64,000 bases of DNA from Betaproteobacteria bacterium (lineage in GTDB: Bacteria > Pseudomonadota > Gammaproteobacteria > Burkholderiales > Rhodocyclaceae). This document shows positions 50,564-59,482 of the stretch, one piece after another (the stretch's first letter is position 1; each line of letters begins with the position of its first letter). The notes below the pieces were generated by a model, which saw only the letters and a list, made by a program, of their open reading frames with translations, did not search any database and had not been told where the DNA came from. Where the stretch lies: the NCBI GenBank assembly GCA_016703785.1, contig JADJBM010000008.1, positions 1-64,000 of the forward strand. Reading direction: 5' to 3'. A program made the translations under genes and the position numbers.

Positions 50564-52224
50564 TGCATTCAAACCGCGCCGTACCGCAGGGACTAGTGCC
50601 AGCTTCTGTTTCTATGGTACTGACTTTCATCGCCGGCCCCGCCCTGCTGCTTGTGGGACTGGCGCTGCTGGCGGTAGTCACGCGCCCGCTCACGCCCATC
50701 GACGAAACCCGCTACGTCAGCGTGGCGTGGGAGATGTGGCTGAAGAACGAATACCTGGTGCTGTTCAAGAACGGCGAGCCCTACAGCCACAAGCCGCCCC
50801 TGCTGTTCTGGTTGATCAACCTGGGCTGGGCCGTGACGGGCGTCAACGAATGGTGGCCGCGGCTGGTCTCGCCGCTGTTTTCGCTGGGCAGCCTGCTGCT
50901 GACCGTGTCGGTCGGGCGGAGGCTGTGGCCCGGCGACGGCGATGCGCTTCGCAACGCCGCCTGGATCCTCTCTTCCTGCCTGCTGTGGATGCTGTTTTCC
51001 ACGTCGGCGATGTTCGACGTGATGCTGACCTTCTTCGTCCTGCTCGGCCTGCGCGGCCTGCTCATTGCGGCGAATGAATCCATGAAGCGCGGCTTCGCCT
51101 GGCTGGCGCTGGCGATCGGCTTCGGCGTGCTGGCGAAGGGGCCGGTGGTGGTGCTGCACCTGCTGCCGGTGGCGGCGCTGGCGCCCTGGTGGCGGCCGGG
51201 CCTGCCCTGGAAGCGCTGGTATGGCGGCATCCTGCTGGCCGTCATGGGCGGCTCGGCCATCGCGCTGGCCTGGGCCATCCCGGCGGCGATCCAGGGCGGA
51301 GAGGAATACCGGCGCATGATCTTCTGGGGACAGACTGCCGGCCGCGTGGCGGACTCCTTCGCCCACAAGCGGCCGTTCTGGTGGTACCTGCCGCTGCTGC
51401 CGATCCTGTTCTTCCCCTGGCTGCTCTGGCCGGGCCTGTGGCGGCGCTTCGCAGGGCTGCGGCGCGAGGGCCTCGACGGCGGACGGCGCTTCTGCCTGTC
51501 GTGGCTGGCGCCGGTGTTCGTCTTTTTTTCTCTCATCAGCGGCAAGCAGATCCACTACCTGGTGCCGCTGGTGCCCGGCTTCGCCCTGATCGCCGGCCAG
51601 GCGCTAAGAACGGCCAGGCCGCACGGTCTCCTGCTGCCGGCTCTGCTTGCCGGCGGAGTGGGCCTGGGGATGGTGTATGCCGGACTGGTCGGACTGCCCG
51701 ACAAGCCCGGCATGTGGCAAGGCTTTCCCTGGTGGCCGGGCGCCTTGCTGCTGTTCGCCGCGCTGCTGGCGGCTTGGACGGGCAGGCAGGATAGCCGGCG
51801 CATGCCGGGCCTGGCCTTGCTGGGCGCGGCCCTCTACGCCTCCGCGTTGCTTACCCTCTCCGACAACTTATGGCGCCGCTACGACGTCCGGCCGATGGCG
51901 GAAGAACTTCGCAAGTTGCAGGACCACAGCATTCCCTTGGCGAACAACGGCTTCTATCACGCCCAGTTCCAGTTTGCCGGCCGGCTGAAAAAACCGATCG
52001 ACGAACTGCTGAACCCGACGGACATCGCCCCCTGGTTCGAGAAGCACCCTGACGGCATGGTGATTCTTTACGACGACCCGAGGCCGGGCGAAGCCGCGCC
52101 CGCTTTCATCCAGCCCTATCTCGGGGAACACGCCATGCTGCTGAACGCGGAGCAGGCGCGCGCGCGCGGACTCCTGGGGGCAGCCCCGCTTATGCAGCGG
52201 GACAAGCCGAAGCCGGTCAAATAG
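50560..52224 (+). CDS. GT39/ArnT-like membrane glycosyltransferase
   Basis: 554-residue multi-spanning protein of the PMT/ArnT family, which moves sugars from lipid carriers to lipid A or proteins. A first-loop acidic motif (PIDETRYVSVAWEMW) and KNGEPYSHKPPLLFWLINLG are typical; about 10-11 hydrophobic segments follow. Substrate unknown. The N-terminal about 15 residues overlap a dispersed repeat (50593-50628, minus), so translation may begin at ATG 50614 (MVLTFIAGPALLL) instead. The 3' end overlaps convergent glnB by 8 bp. Confidence 0.85.
   Translation: MMHSNRAVPQGLVPASVSMVLTFIAGPALLLVGLALLAVVTRPLTPIDETRYVSVAWEMWLKNEYLVLFKNGEPYSHKPPLLFWLINLGWAVTGVNEWWPRLVSPLFSLGSLLLTVSVGRRLWPGDGDALRNAAWILSSCLLWMLFSTSAMFDVMLTFFVLLGLRGLLIAANESMKRGFAWLALAIGFGVLAKGPVVVLHLLPVAALAPWWRPGLPWKRWYGGILLAVMGGSAIALAWAIPAAIQGGEEYRRMIFWGQTAGRVADSFAHKRPFWWYLPLLPILFFPWLLWPGLWRRFAGLRREGLDGGRRFCLSWLAPVFVFFSLISGKQIHYLVPLVPGFALIAGQALRTARPHGLLLPALLAGGVGLGMVYAGLVGLPDKPGMWQGFPWWPGALLLFAALLAAWTGRQDSRRMPGLALLGAALYASALLTLSDNLWRRYDVRPMAEELRKLQDHSIPLANNGFYHAQFQFAGRLKKPIDELLNPTDIAPWFEKHPDGMVILYDDPRPGEAAPAFIQPYLGEHAMLLNAEQARARGLLGAAPLMQRDKPKPVK
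50593..50628 (-). repeat. Dispersed repeat copy at the GT39 gene start
   Basis: On the minus strand GAAAGTCAGTACCATAGAAA runs on to GCTGGCACTAG. It is the best match to the copy at 36303-36340 and lies in the coding N-terminus of the glycosyltransferase. Confidence 0.7.
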
Positions 52225-52555
52225 CCGACTCGTCCGTCTCGCCGGTGCGGATGCGCACGATCTGCTCGACCGGCGTGACGAAGATCTTGCCGTCGCCGAT
52301 CTTGCCGGTGCGCGCCGACTTGATGATGGCCTCGATGGCCGGCTCGACGGTGCTCTCCGCCACCACGATCTCGATCTTGATCTTCGGCAGGAAGTCCACC
52401 ACGTACTCGGCGCCGCGGTAGAGCTCGGTGTGGCCCTTCTGGCGGCCGAAGCCCTTCACTTCCGTCACGGTGAGGCCGGTGACGCCGACTTCCGAGAGGG
52501 CCTCGCGGACTTCGTCCAGTTTGAAGGGCTTGATGATGGCTTCGATTTTCTTCAT
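52217..52555 (-). CDS. glnB: Nitrogen regulatory PII protein
   Basis: 112-residue trimeric signal protein reporting nitrogen and 2-oxoglutarate status. The T-loop with uridylylation Tyr51 (YRGAEYVVDF) and the C-terminal signature GKIFVTPVEQIVRIRTGE are conserved. Usual partners are GlnD, GlnE and NtrB. It lies 12 bp downstream of nadE, a common betaproteobacterial pair. glnK is an equally possible name. Confidence 0.95.
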   Translation of the reverse strand: MKKIEAIIKPFKLDEVREALSEVGVTGLTVTEVKGFGRQKGHTELYRGAEYVVDFLPKIKIEIVVAESTVEPAIEAIIKSARTGKIGDGKIFVTPVEQIVRIRTGETDESAI

Positions 52556-52567
52556 TGCGATGGCTCC

Positions 52568-54193
52568 TTACCACTCGTCGGCATAGCGTGATGTTATCGG
52601 ATAACGCCAGTCCTTGCCAAAACCCCGTCGGCTGACGCGGATGCCGACCGGCGCCTGGCGCCGCTTGTATTCGCTGCGCTTGAGCATGCCCACCGTGCGC
52701 CGCACGTCGGCCTCCGCAAAGCCCATCGCGACGATCTCGCGCGGGCTGAGGTCGCGCTCCATGTAGGCCTCGATGATGGCGTCCAGCACATCGTAGGGCG
52801 GCAGCGTGTCCTGGTCGGTCTGGTCCGGCTTCAGCTCGGCCGACGGTGCGCGCGTGATGATGCGCTCGGGGATCACCGGCGCAAGCCCGTTTCGGTAGCG
52901 CGACAGGCGCCAGACCATCGTCTTGTAGATGTCCTTGATGACGGCGAAGCCGCCCGCCATGTCACCGTACAGCGTGGCGTAGCCAACCGCCATCTCGCTC
53001 TTGTTGCCGGTGGTGAGCACGATCGAACCGTACTTGTTCGACAGCGCCATGAGGATCATGCCGCGGATGCGCGCCTGCAGGTTCTCCTCGGTGGTGTCGG
53101 CGGCGCTTTTGACTCCGCCCGCAGCGAACTCCTGCGCCAGCATCGCAGCAAAAGTCTGCATGGCCGGTGCGATGGGGAACTCGTCGTAGCGCACCCCCAG
53201 CCTCTGCGCCATCTCGCGCGCATCGTCCAGGCTGATCTGCGCCGTATAGGGCGAGGGCATCATCACCGCGCGCACCCTGTCGGCGCCCAGCGCATCGACG
53301 GCGATGGCCAGCGTCAGCGCCGAATCGATGCCGCCCGACAAGCCGATGAGCGCGCCCGGAAAACCATTCTTGCCGAGATAGTCGCGCACACCCAGTACCA
53401 GAGCATCGTAGACCTCGGCCTCCAGGTCGCGCGTCTGCACCACCGCGCCCGCTTGTAGCTTGCCCTCCGCGAACTCGACGATCTCGAGCGCCTCGGCAAA
53501 CTGCGGCAGCTGGTGCGTCAAGCGCCCCTCCCGATCGAGGCAGAAGGAGGCGCCATCGAAGACAAGCTCGTCCTGCCCGCCGACCAGGTTGATGTAGAGC
53601 ACGGGCAGCGCCGTATCGCGGATGCGCTCGCGCAGGACTTCGTAGCGCGTCGCCTGCTTGTTGAGGTGGTAGGGCGAGGCGTTCAGCGCCAGCAGCAGGT
53701 CGGCGCCGGCGCCACGCGCGGCGTCCGCCGCCCCCGGCTCCCAGACGTCGGCACAGATGTTGATGCCGCAGCGCACGCCGGCCACCTCGACCACGCAGGG
53801 TTCGCTGCCGGCGGAAAAATAGCGCTGCTCGTCGAACACCTCGTAGTTGGGCAGGCGATGCTTGCGATAGGTGGCGACGGCCTTGCCCCCCTGCAGCAGG
53901 GAGGCGGCATTGTAGTAGTCGCCCTGATGCGCCTCGGGATGGCCGACGATGACGGCGATGCCCTCGATGCGGGCCGCCAGGTCGACGAGGGTGCGGGCGC
54001 AGGCGCGGTAAAAATCCGGCCGCAGCAGGAGGTCCTCGGGCGGATAGCCGCACAGCGCCAGTTCCGGCGTCACCATCAGCTGTGCGCCGGCCGCACGCGC
54101 GCGTGCGGCGAAATCGGCAATGCGACGGGCGTTGCCTTCCAGGTCGCCGACCGTGCTGTTGATCTGGGCGAGGGCTATGCGGAGGGAACTCAT
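52568..54193 (-). CDS. nadE: Glutamine-dependent NAD+ synthetase
   Basis: Makes NAD+ from deamido-NAD+, ATP and glutamine; 541 residues. An N-terminal nitrilase-type glutaminase (Glu in TPELALCGYPPEDLLL, Lys in TYRKHRLPNYEVFDE, Cys in GVRCGINICAD) precedes the synthetase domain with the P-loop LSGGIDSALT. Start ATG 54193 (MSSLRIALAQINS); longer upstream frame has no support. Confidence 0.96.
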   Translation of the reverse strand: MSSLRIALAQINSTVGDLEGNARRIADFAARARAAGAQLMVTPELALCGYPPEDLLLRPDFYRACARTLVDLAARIEGIAVIVGHPEAHQGDYYNAASLLQGGKAVATYRKHRLPNYEVFDEQRYFSAGSEPCVVEVAGVRCGINICADVWEPGAADAARGAGADLLLALNASPYHLNKQATRYEVLRERIRDTALPVLYINLVGGQDELVFDGASFCLDREGRLTHQLPQFAEALEIVEFAEGKLQAGAVVQTRDLEAEVYDALVLGVRDYLGKNGFPGALIGLSGGIDSALTLAIAVDALGADRVRAVMMPSPYTAQISLDDAREMAQRLGVRYDEFPIAPAMQTFAAMLAQEFAAGGVKSAADTTEENLQARIRGMILMALSNKYGSIVLTTGNKSEMAVGYATLYGDMAGGFAVIKDIYKTMVWRLSRYRNGLAPVIPERIITRAPSAELKPDQTDQDTLPPYDVLDAIIEAYMERDLSPREIVAMGFAEADVRRTVGMLKRSEYKRRQAPVGIRVSRRGFGKDWRYPITSRYADEW

Positions 54194-54233
54194 CGCCGAA
54201 TTATGACCGAAGGAAATCCCTGTGGGATGCCGC

Positions 54234-54782
54234 CTAGAACATCGGCTTGGTGGCCGCCGCCTCGTAGCGGGCGATGCCGTCGAGGATTTCCTGCTTGGCC
54301 TCCTCGGCACCGACCCAGCCCATCACCTTGACCCACTTGCCGGCTTCCAGGTCCTTGTAGTGCTCGAAGAAATGCGAGAGCTGCGAGAGCACCATCTCTG
54401 GCAGGTCGCGCGGCGACTGGATGCCGCGATACAGGCTGCACAGCTTGTCCACCGGCACGGCCAGCAGCTTGGAATCGCCGCCCGCCTCGTCCTCCATCTT
54501 CAGCATCCCCACCGGGCGGCAGCGCACCACCACCCCGGTGATCAGCGGCACGGGCGACAAAACCAGCACGTCGACCGGGTCGCCGTCGTCGGAAATGGTG
54601 TGCGGGATGTAGCCGTAATTGCAGGGGTAGTGCATGGCCGTCGACATGAAGCGGTCGACGAACATGGCGCCCGTCTGCTTATCCACTTCGTACTTGATCG
54701 GATCGGCATTCATCGGGATTTCGATGATGACGTTGAAGTCATTGGGGATGTCGCGCCCCGAGGTCACGCGATCGAGGTTCAT
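54234..54782 (-). CDS. ppa: Inorganic pyrophosphatase
   Basis: Hydrolyses pyrophosphate from biosynthetic reactions; 182 residues, family I. Signature DGDPVDVLVL and YGYIPHT with metal-binding aspartates are visible, as is EIPMNADPIKYEVDK. ATG 54782 has GGAGAG upstream. It precedes nadE by 40 bp. Confidence 0.97.
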   Translation of the reverse strand: MNLDRVTSGRDIPNDFNVIIEIPMNADPIKYEVDKQTGAMFVDRFMSTAMHYPCNYGYIPHTISDDGDPVDVLVLSPVPLITGVVVRCRPVGMLKMEDEAGGDSKLLAVPVDKLCSLYRGIQSPRDLPEMVLSQLSHFFEHYKDLEAGKWVKVMGWVGAEEAKQEILDGIARYEAAATKPMF

Positions 54783-54883
54783 GTTCTGCTCTCCGCTCTC
54801 TGCCGTAAAACCCTGATTGTACAGACCACTGCACCGCTTTATCGCGCCGCAGCATGGACTTGCCGGCAAATTGACCGGACGGC

Positions 54884-54928
54884 TTGACAGTGTTTATCCG
54901 CTTAATCATAATGCGAATCGTTCTTATT
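54884..54928 (+). promoter_or_regulatory. Sigma-70 promoter overlapped by a Fur box
   Basis: TTGACA (54884-54889), 17-bp spacer, CATAAT (54907-54912). The 19-bp palindrome AATGCGAATCGTTCTTATT (54910-54928) overlaps the -10 and matches Fur boxes of betaproteobacteria. Iron-repressed transcription of the downstream locus is expected. Confidence 0.85.
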
Positions 54929-54962
54929 TGCTTTTAACTAATCTGCCTGTCAAGGGGAACCC

Positions 54963-55523
54963 ATGAACCGCCTGCTCCACCTCGTTTCAACCCTCCTGCT
55001 CGGTGCCGGCCTGACGCTGCCCGCCGCCGCCCATGCCCTCGAATACCCGATCGGCACGCCGCACAACGTCGCCGGCATGGAAATCGCCGCCGTCTACCTG
55101 CAGCCCGTGGAAATGGAGCCGGAAGGCCACATGCGCAAGGCCACCGAGACGGACATCCACCTCGAGGCCGACATCCACGCGCTGGCCAACAACGCGAACG
55201 GCTTCCCCGAGGGCTTCTGGATTCCCCACCTGCTCGTCAAGTATGAACTCACCAAGCTGCCCTCGGGCGAAGTGATCAAGGGCGACATGATGCCGATGGT
55301 CGCCTCCGACGGCCCGCACTACGGCGACAACGTCAAGCTCAAGGGCCCGGGCAAGTACAAGGTGAAGTTCACCATCTACCCGCCCAACGCCAAGGAGAAT
55401 GCCGCCGGCAACATGTTCGGCCGCCACACCGACCGCGCCACCGGCGTGCGCCCCTGGTTCAAGGCTGTCGAAGTCGAGTGGGAATTCACCTTCGCCGGCA
55501 TCGGCAAGAAGGGCGGGTACTGA
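54963..55523 (+). CDS. P19/FetP-like periplasmic iron-binding protein (FtrA-like)
   Basis: 186 residues with a cleavable signal peptide (LLLGAGLTLPAAAHA). The mature part has the P19/Tp34 fold motifs: GMEIAAVYLQPVEMEPEG, ATETDIHLEADIHA, and FPEGFWIPHLLVKYEL. Met and His residues form the known copper/iron sites. In FetMP and FtrABCD systems such proteins deliver iron to a membrane permease. AAGGGG precedes ATG 54963, and the Fur-controlled promoter is just upstream. First gene of the iron locus. Confidence 0.92.
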   Translation: MNRLLHLVSTLLLGAGLTLPAAAHALEYPIGTPHNVAGMEIAAVYLQPVEMEPEGHMRKATETDIHLEADIHALANNANGFPEGFWIPHLLVKYELTKLPSGEVIKGDMMPMVASDGPHYGDNVKLKGPGKYKVKFTIYPPNAKENAAGNMFGRHTDRATGVRPWFKAVEVEWEFTFAGIGKKGGY

Positions 55524-55544
55524 GATGCCGACAATTGCTGACCG

Positions 55545-55719
55545 CCGTTCCCCCTCTCCCTGGCCCTCTCCCCGCAAGCGGGGCGAGGGGAGCAACCCCC
55601 TCTCCCGCCCGCGCGGGGCGAAGGCGGGATTTCGCGAAGCATGCTTCGCGCCGCATGAGCCGGCCGGCTGTGCAAAGCCGGCCGTGGGGCGCGGAGCGGG
55701 GCTGGGGAGAGGGTGGGAC
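55545..55719 (+). repeat. Palindromic CCCTCTCCC/GGGAGAGGG repeat before the porin gene
   Basis: The 196-bp gap is nearly all repeat: CCCTCTCCCTGGCCCTCTCC, CGCAAGCGGGGCGAGGGGAG, then CCGGCCGGC-type palindromes and GGGGAGAGGGTGGG. The last piece supplies the ribosome site of the porin gene. Confidence 0.65.
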
Positions 55720-57129
55720 ATGAAGCCCATCGCACTGGCCGCCGCGCTTTTCGTGGCCTCGGCCGGCCCGGCCGCCGCGAGCGACGACATGAAGGCCGTG
55801 CTGGCGGAAATGAAGCGCCTGGCCGACCGCGTCGAAGCCCTGGAAAAGAACAACAAAGAGCTGGAAAAGTCGCTCGCCACCGAGCGCCTCTCGGAGAAGG
55901 AGCCGGAGCTCGCCACGCGGCTGAAGGCGATCGAGTTCCAGACCCTCTCCATGCAGAAGCAGGCGCGCCAGATCGAGGCGCTGGAAGGCATCAGCGTCGG
56001 TGCCAGCCTGACCGGCGTGGCGCAGCGCGCCAACCGCGACGGCGTCGCCGGCTTCGCCTCGCGCCAGTCGCGCGCCAATTATCGCGGCGACATCTCCGTC
56101 ACCCTGCCCGGCGGCGAGATGGGCGACATCGAGGGCAAGATATTCACCCACTTCCGCTTCGGCCAGGGCAACGGCGTCGGGCTGCGGCCGACCTACACCA
56201 GCACGCCCAACACCACCGCCTTCGAGACCAACGCCGGGCCGGACGACTCCTTCGCCATCCTCGCCCAGGCCTGGTACCAGCTCAAGGTGCCGCTGCCGCG
56301 CGACGGCGTCAAGGCCAACGCGCGCGAGCACCTGCACGCGACCTTCGGCAAGATCGACTCCTTCGTCTTCTTCGACCAGAACGCCGCGGCCGACGACGAA
56401 TCGGCGAAGTTCCTCAACAACGCCTTCGTGCACAACCCGCTGCTGGATTCGGGCGGCGACATCCGCGCGGATGCCTACGGCTTCGCGCCGGGCGCCATCC
56501 TCCAGTACGTCAACGAGCACGACAAGTCGCGCGCCTGGGGCCTGTCGCTCGGCGCCTTCGGCTCCGGCCCCGGCGCCAACTTCTCCGGCTCGCTCGGCAA
56601 GCCCTACATGATCGGCCAGGCCGACACCACCTGGCGCTTCAACCACCTGCCCGGCAACTACCGCGCCTATGTTTGGACCAACGGCCGTGGCCTCGGCTAC
56701 GACGGCCTCGAGCGCCGCCATTCCGGCTTCGGCCTGTCGGTCGACCAGAAGGTGGCGGACTACGTCACGCTGTTCGGCCGCTACGGCCACCAGGGTTCCG
56801 GCAAGGTGCGCTTCGACCGCGCGCTCACCTTCGGCGTGGAGATCGCCGGCAACGCATGGGGCCGCGGCGGCGACTCGCTCGGCGCCGCCTACGGCGTCCT
56901 GCGCACCAGTTCGTCCTACCGCAGGGATTCGACCGCGCTCGACCTCGACGGCGACGGCGCGCTCGATCCGCGCGCCTCCGGCACCGAGCGCATCGGCGAG
57001 ATCTACTACCGCTTCCGCGTGAACAGCCTGCTCGAACTGACGCCGGACTTCCAGTTGATCCAGCGTCCGGGTGGCAACGACAGCGCGACAATCAAGGTCG
57101 TCGGCCTGCGCGCCAAGCTCGGCTTCTGA
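55720..57129 (+). CDS. OprB-like carbohydrate-selective/outer-membrane porin
   Basis: 469 residues. A signal peptide (MKPIALAAALFVASAGPAAA) and a short coiled coil (MKRLADRVEALEKNNKELEK) precede a long beta-barrel with the OprB-type features (HATFGKIDSFVFFDQNAAAD; WGLSLGAFGSG; LLELTPDFQLIQRPGG) and an aromatic C-terminus ending KLGF. In this Fur locus it may pass iron chelates across the outer membrane, an inference. ATG 55720 follows a repeat-derived GGAGAGGGTGGG site. Confidence 0.85.
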   Translation: MKPIALAAALFVASAGPAAASDDMKAVLAEMKRLADRVEALEKNNKELEKSLATERLSEKEPELATRLKAIEFQTLSMQKQARQIEALEGISVGASLTGVAQRANRDGVAGFASRQSRANYRGDISVTLPGGEMGDIEGKIFTHFRFGQGNGVGLRPTYTSTPNTTAFETNAGPDDSFAILAQAWYQLKVPLPRDGVKANAREHLHATFGKIDSFVFFDQNAAADDESAKFLNNAFVHNPLLDSGGDIRADAYGFAPGAILQYVNEHDKSRAWGLSLGAFGSGPGANFSGSLGKPYMIGQADTTWRFNHLPGNYRAYVWTNGRGLGYDGLERRHSGFGLSVDQKVADYVTLFGRYGHQGSGKVRFDRALTFGVEIAGNAWGRGGDSLGAAYGVLRTSSSYRRDSTALDLDGDGALDPRASGTERIGEIYYRFRVNSLLELTPDFQLIQRPGGNDSATIKVVGLRAKLGF

Positions 57130-57132
57130 TAC

Positions 57133-57474
57133 ATGCGCAAGCTGATCGCATTCGTTTTCCTCGCGTGGTCGGGAATGCTCGCCGGCGGCAATGCTGTTGC
57201 CGCCGGCGAGCTGCCCACCTTCGAGATCACCGTGAACGACGGCGTCTTCATCCCGGCGAGGATCGAGGTGCCCGCCGGCCGCCGCGTCAAGCTGGTGCTG
57301 ATCAACGAAGGCCCCGGCCCGCTCGAATTCGAGAACGACGAGATGCACATCGAAAAGGTGCTGAATGCCGGCGCCCGCTCCTTCGTCGTGCTGCCGAATC
57401 TCAAGCCCGGCGAGTACGACTTCGTCGACGAGTTCAACCCGATCACCGGCGAGCTGAAGGTCATCGCCAAATGA
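57133..57474 (+). CDS. Cupredoxin-like periplasmic protein (FtrB-like)
   Basis: 113 residues with a signal peptide (LIAFVFLAWSGMLAGGNAVA). The rest is a cupredoxin fold (TFEITVNDGVFIPARIEVPA, LVLINEGPGPLEFENDEMHI, LKPGEYDFVDEF) as in FtrB and the EfeO N-domain. A complete copper triad is not seen; the Glu and Met residues could bind iron or copper. It lies 3 bp after the porin. Confidence 0.85.
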   Translation: MRKLIAFVFLAWSGMLAGGNAVAAGELPTFEITVNDGVFIPARIEVPAGRRVKLVLINEGPGPLEFENDEMHIEKVLNAGARSFVVLPNLKPGEYDFVDEFNPITGELKVIAK

Positions 57475-57485
57475 CGGCAGTCTGC

Positions 57486-57590
57486 CACGCTCCGGGCCCT
57501 CTCCCCCGGCCCCTCTCCCGCGAGCGGGCGAGGGGAGACCTTCTCTCTCCCGCTCGCGGGAGAGAGACCGAGAGAGAGGGAAAGGCGGCC
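57486..57590 (+). repeat. Palindromic CCCTCTCCC/GGGAGAGGG repeat before the ferredoxin gene
   Basis: CGGGCCCTCTCCCCCGGCCC and CGCGAGCGGGCGAGGGGAGA are followed by the inverted match CTCTCCCGCTCGCGGGAGAG. It fills the gap between the cupredoxin and polyferredoxin genes and can fold into a long hairpin. Confidence 0.7.
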
Positions 57591-57592
57591 CG

Positions 57593-58981
57593 ATGAACAC
57601 CGCCGCCCTCGTCTTCCACCCGCGCCGCAAGCCGCGCCTGGCGCGCCTCGGCGACTGGATGGCGGCGCACCGCCGTTTGCTGCTCGGCGTGCAGTGGGCG
57701 ATTGTCGTGGTGTACGCCGCACTGCTCGTGCTCCCCGTGATCCTGCCCGTGCCGCCGCTGGGTGCGACCGTCCTCGACAACCTGACGCTGTTCGCCCAGT
57801 TCGCCTTCTGGGGCATCTGGTGGCCCTTCGTCATCCTCTCCATCATGCTCATGGGCCGCGTCTGGTGCGGCGTGCTCTGCCCGGAAGGCGCGCTCGCCGA
57901 GTTCGCCTCGCGCCACGGCCGCGGCCTCGCCATCCCCAAGTGGCTGCGCTGGGGCGGCTGGCCCTTCCTCGCCTTCGTGCTGACCACGCTCTACGGCCAG
58001 CTCGTCAGCGTGTACGAATATCCGCAGGCGGCGCTGCTTATCCTCGGCGGCTCGACGGTGGCCGCCGTCGCCGTCGGCTGGCTGTACGGGCGCGGCAAGC
58101 GCGTTTGGTGCCGCTACCTGTGTCCGGTCTCCGGCGTCTTCGCCCTGCTCGCTCGCATCGCCCCCGTGCACTTCCGCATCGACCGCAAGCAATGGGACAG
58201 CCATGCCGCGCGCACGGCCGCCGTCGACTGCGCGCCGCTGCTCGACGTCAAGCACATGACCAGCGCCGCGCAATGCCACGCCTGCGGCCGCTGCAGCGGC
58301 CACCGCGGCGCCGTCGAGCTTGCCGCGCGTTCGCCCAACGCGGAAATCCTCGCCGCGGGTCTGGGTGATACAGCGCCCAAAACAAGCGAAGCCCTGCTGC
58401 TGGTCTTCGGCATGCTCGGCGTGGCCATCGGCGCCTTCCAGTGGACCGTCAGCCCGTGGTTCGTCGCCATGCGCCAGGCCGCGGCGGAATGGCTGGTCGA
58501 GCGCGAGCTGTTCTGGCCGCTGGAAAGCGGCGCACCGTGGTGGCTGCTCACCCATTACCCGGAGGCGAACGACGTGTTCACCTGGCTCGACGGCGCGCTG
58601 ATTCTCGCCTACATCGGCGCCGTCGCTGCCGTCCTCGGCGGCGCCGTGCTGGCGGGGCTGACTTTCGCCGCGCGCATCGCGAAGATCGACTGGCGCGCCC
58701 TCGCCCTCTCGCTGATCCCGCTCGCCGGCATCAGCCTGTTCCTCGGCCTGTCGATGATGACTGCCACCCACCTGCGCGCCGAAGGCGTGCCGCTCGGCTG
58801 GCTGCCCGCCGTGCGCGGGCTGCTGCTGGCGGCGGGCGTCATGTGGTCAGGCTGGCTCGGCACGCGCCTGCTCTTCGGCCGCGCGCCGAACGCGCGCCGC
58901 GCCGCGTTAGCGCTGCCGGGGCTGGCGCTGCCGCTCGCCGCCGTCGGCACGGTTTGGATTCTGGTTTTTTACGTCTGGTGA
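57593..58981 (+). CDS. Membrane-bound polyferredoxin (FtrD/NapH-like)
   Basis: 462 residues. Several membrane helices flank 4Fe-4S cysteine clusters: CGVLCPEGAL, CRYLCPVSG and CHACGRCSG. FtrD proteins of this type pass electrons in iron uptake systems. The C-terminal half (about 260-460) adds four or five further helices. The FTR1-type iron permease that normally accompanies FtrA/B/D is not found in this locus. ATG 57593 follows the repeat. Confidence 0.85.
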   Translation: MNTAALVFHPRRKPRLARLGDWMAAHRRLLLGVQWAIVVVYAALLVLPVILPVPPLGATVLDNLTLFAQFAFWGIWWPFVILSIMLMGRVWCGVLCPEGALAEFASRHGRGLAIPKWLRWGGWPFLAFVLTTLYGQLVSVYEYPQAALLILGGSTVAAVAVGWLYGRGKRVWCRYLCPVSGVFALLARIAPVHFRIDRKQWDSHAARTAAVDCAPLLDVKHMTSAAQCHACGRCSGHRGAVELAARSPNAEILAAGLGDTAPKTSEALLLVFGMLGVAIGAFQWTVSPWFVAMRQAAAEWLVERELFWPLESGAPWWLLTHYPEANDVFTWLDGALILAYIGAVAAVLGGAVLAGLTFAARIAKIDWRALALSLIPLAGISLFLGLSMMTATHLRAEGVPLGWLPAVRGLLLAAGVMWSGWLGTRLLFGRAPNARRAALALPGLALPLAAVGTVWILVFYVW

Positions 58982-58987
58982 TCCGCC

Positions 58988-59260
58988 ATGAACGAAACGA
59001 TCGCATCTGACGAGCCCGCCCCCACCCGCCTGGTCGCCGGCGCCCTCGCCCACCTGGCCCGCCACATGACCACCGGCTGCCCGCGCGCCGCCGAGCTGGC
59101 CGCGCTGCTGCTGGCGCGCATCGCAGAAGACCCCGACGCCGATCCGCACCTGCGCGCGCACGCGCGCGAGCTGGTCGACATCATGGAACGGGATCAGTCG
59201 GCCGACGGCCGGCGTCTGACAGCCACGGCCGGAAATCTGGCCGGCCGGATGCCGCACTGA
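58988..59260 (+). CDS. Small conserved-looking protein of unknown function
   Basis: 90 residues, helical and Ala/Arg-rich (LARHMTTGCPRAAELAALLL, ARIAEDPDADPHLRAHAREL). No membrane segment or signal peptide. One Cys only. It lies 6 bp after the ferredoxin gene and could be a partner of it; I do not recognise the family. Confidence 0.6.
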   Translation: MNETIASDEPAPTRLVAGALAHLARHMTTGCPRAAELAALLLARIAEDPDADPHLRAHARELVDIMERDQSADGRRLTATAGNLAGRMPH

Positions 59261-59283
59261 AAGTCAGTCGCCGCAGGACGGCG
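59260..59283 (+). repeat. AGTCAGTC repeat copy
   Basis: AAAGTCAGTCGCCGCAGGAC followed by GGCG, overlapping the stop of the 90-residue gene. Confidence 0.65.
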
Positions 59284-59322
59284 CGGAATCTTGCGTTGTT
59301 GGCGGTGTTGAGAACTGTGGGG

Positions 59323-59348
59323 AAAAATCAGTCGCTGGAGGACGGCGG
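59323..59348 (+). repeat. AGTCAGTC repeat copy
   Basis: AAAAATCAGTCGCTGGAGGA then CGGCGG, 40 bp after the previous copy. Confidence 0.6.
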
Positions 59349-59370
59349 AGGAGAACTTGCGACCCAAAGC

Positions 59371-59455
59371 GTCGTTCCCGCGAAGGCGGGAATCCATATG
59401 CGTGTAAATAACGATACTGGATTCCGGGTTCCGCTTCGCGGCCCCGGAATGACGG
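59371..59455. repeat. Paired palindromic repeat (GGATTCC/GGAATGACG type)
   Basis: GTCGTTCCCGCGAAGGCGGG-AATCC and, after a 20-bp spacer, GGATTCCGGG ... CCCCGGAATGACGG. It is inverted-repeat REP-like sequence, downstream of the hsdM stub. Confidence 0.6.
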
Positions 59456-59482
59456 CTCCTGGCCGATAGCTCCTATTCCCAG

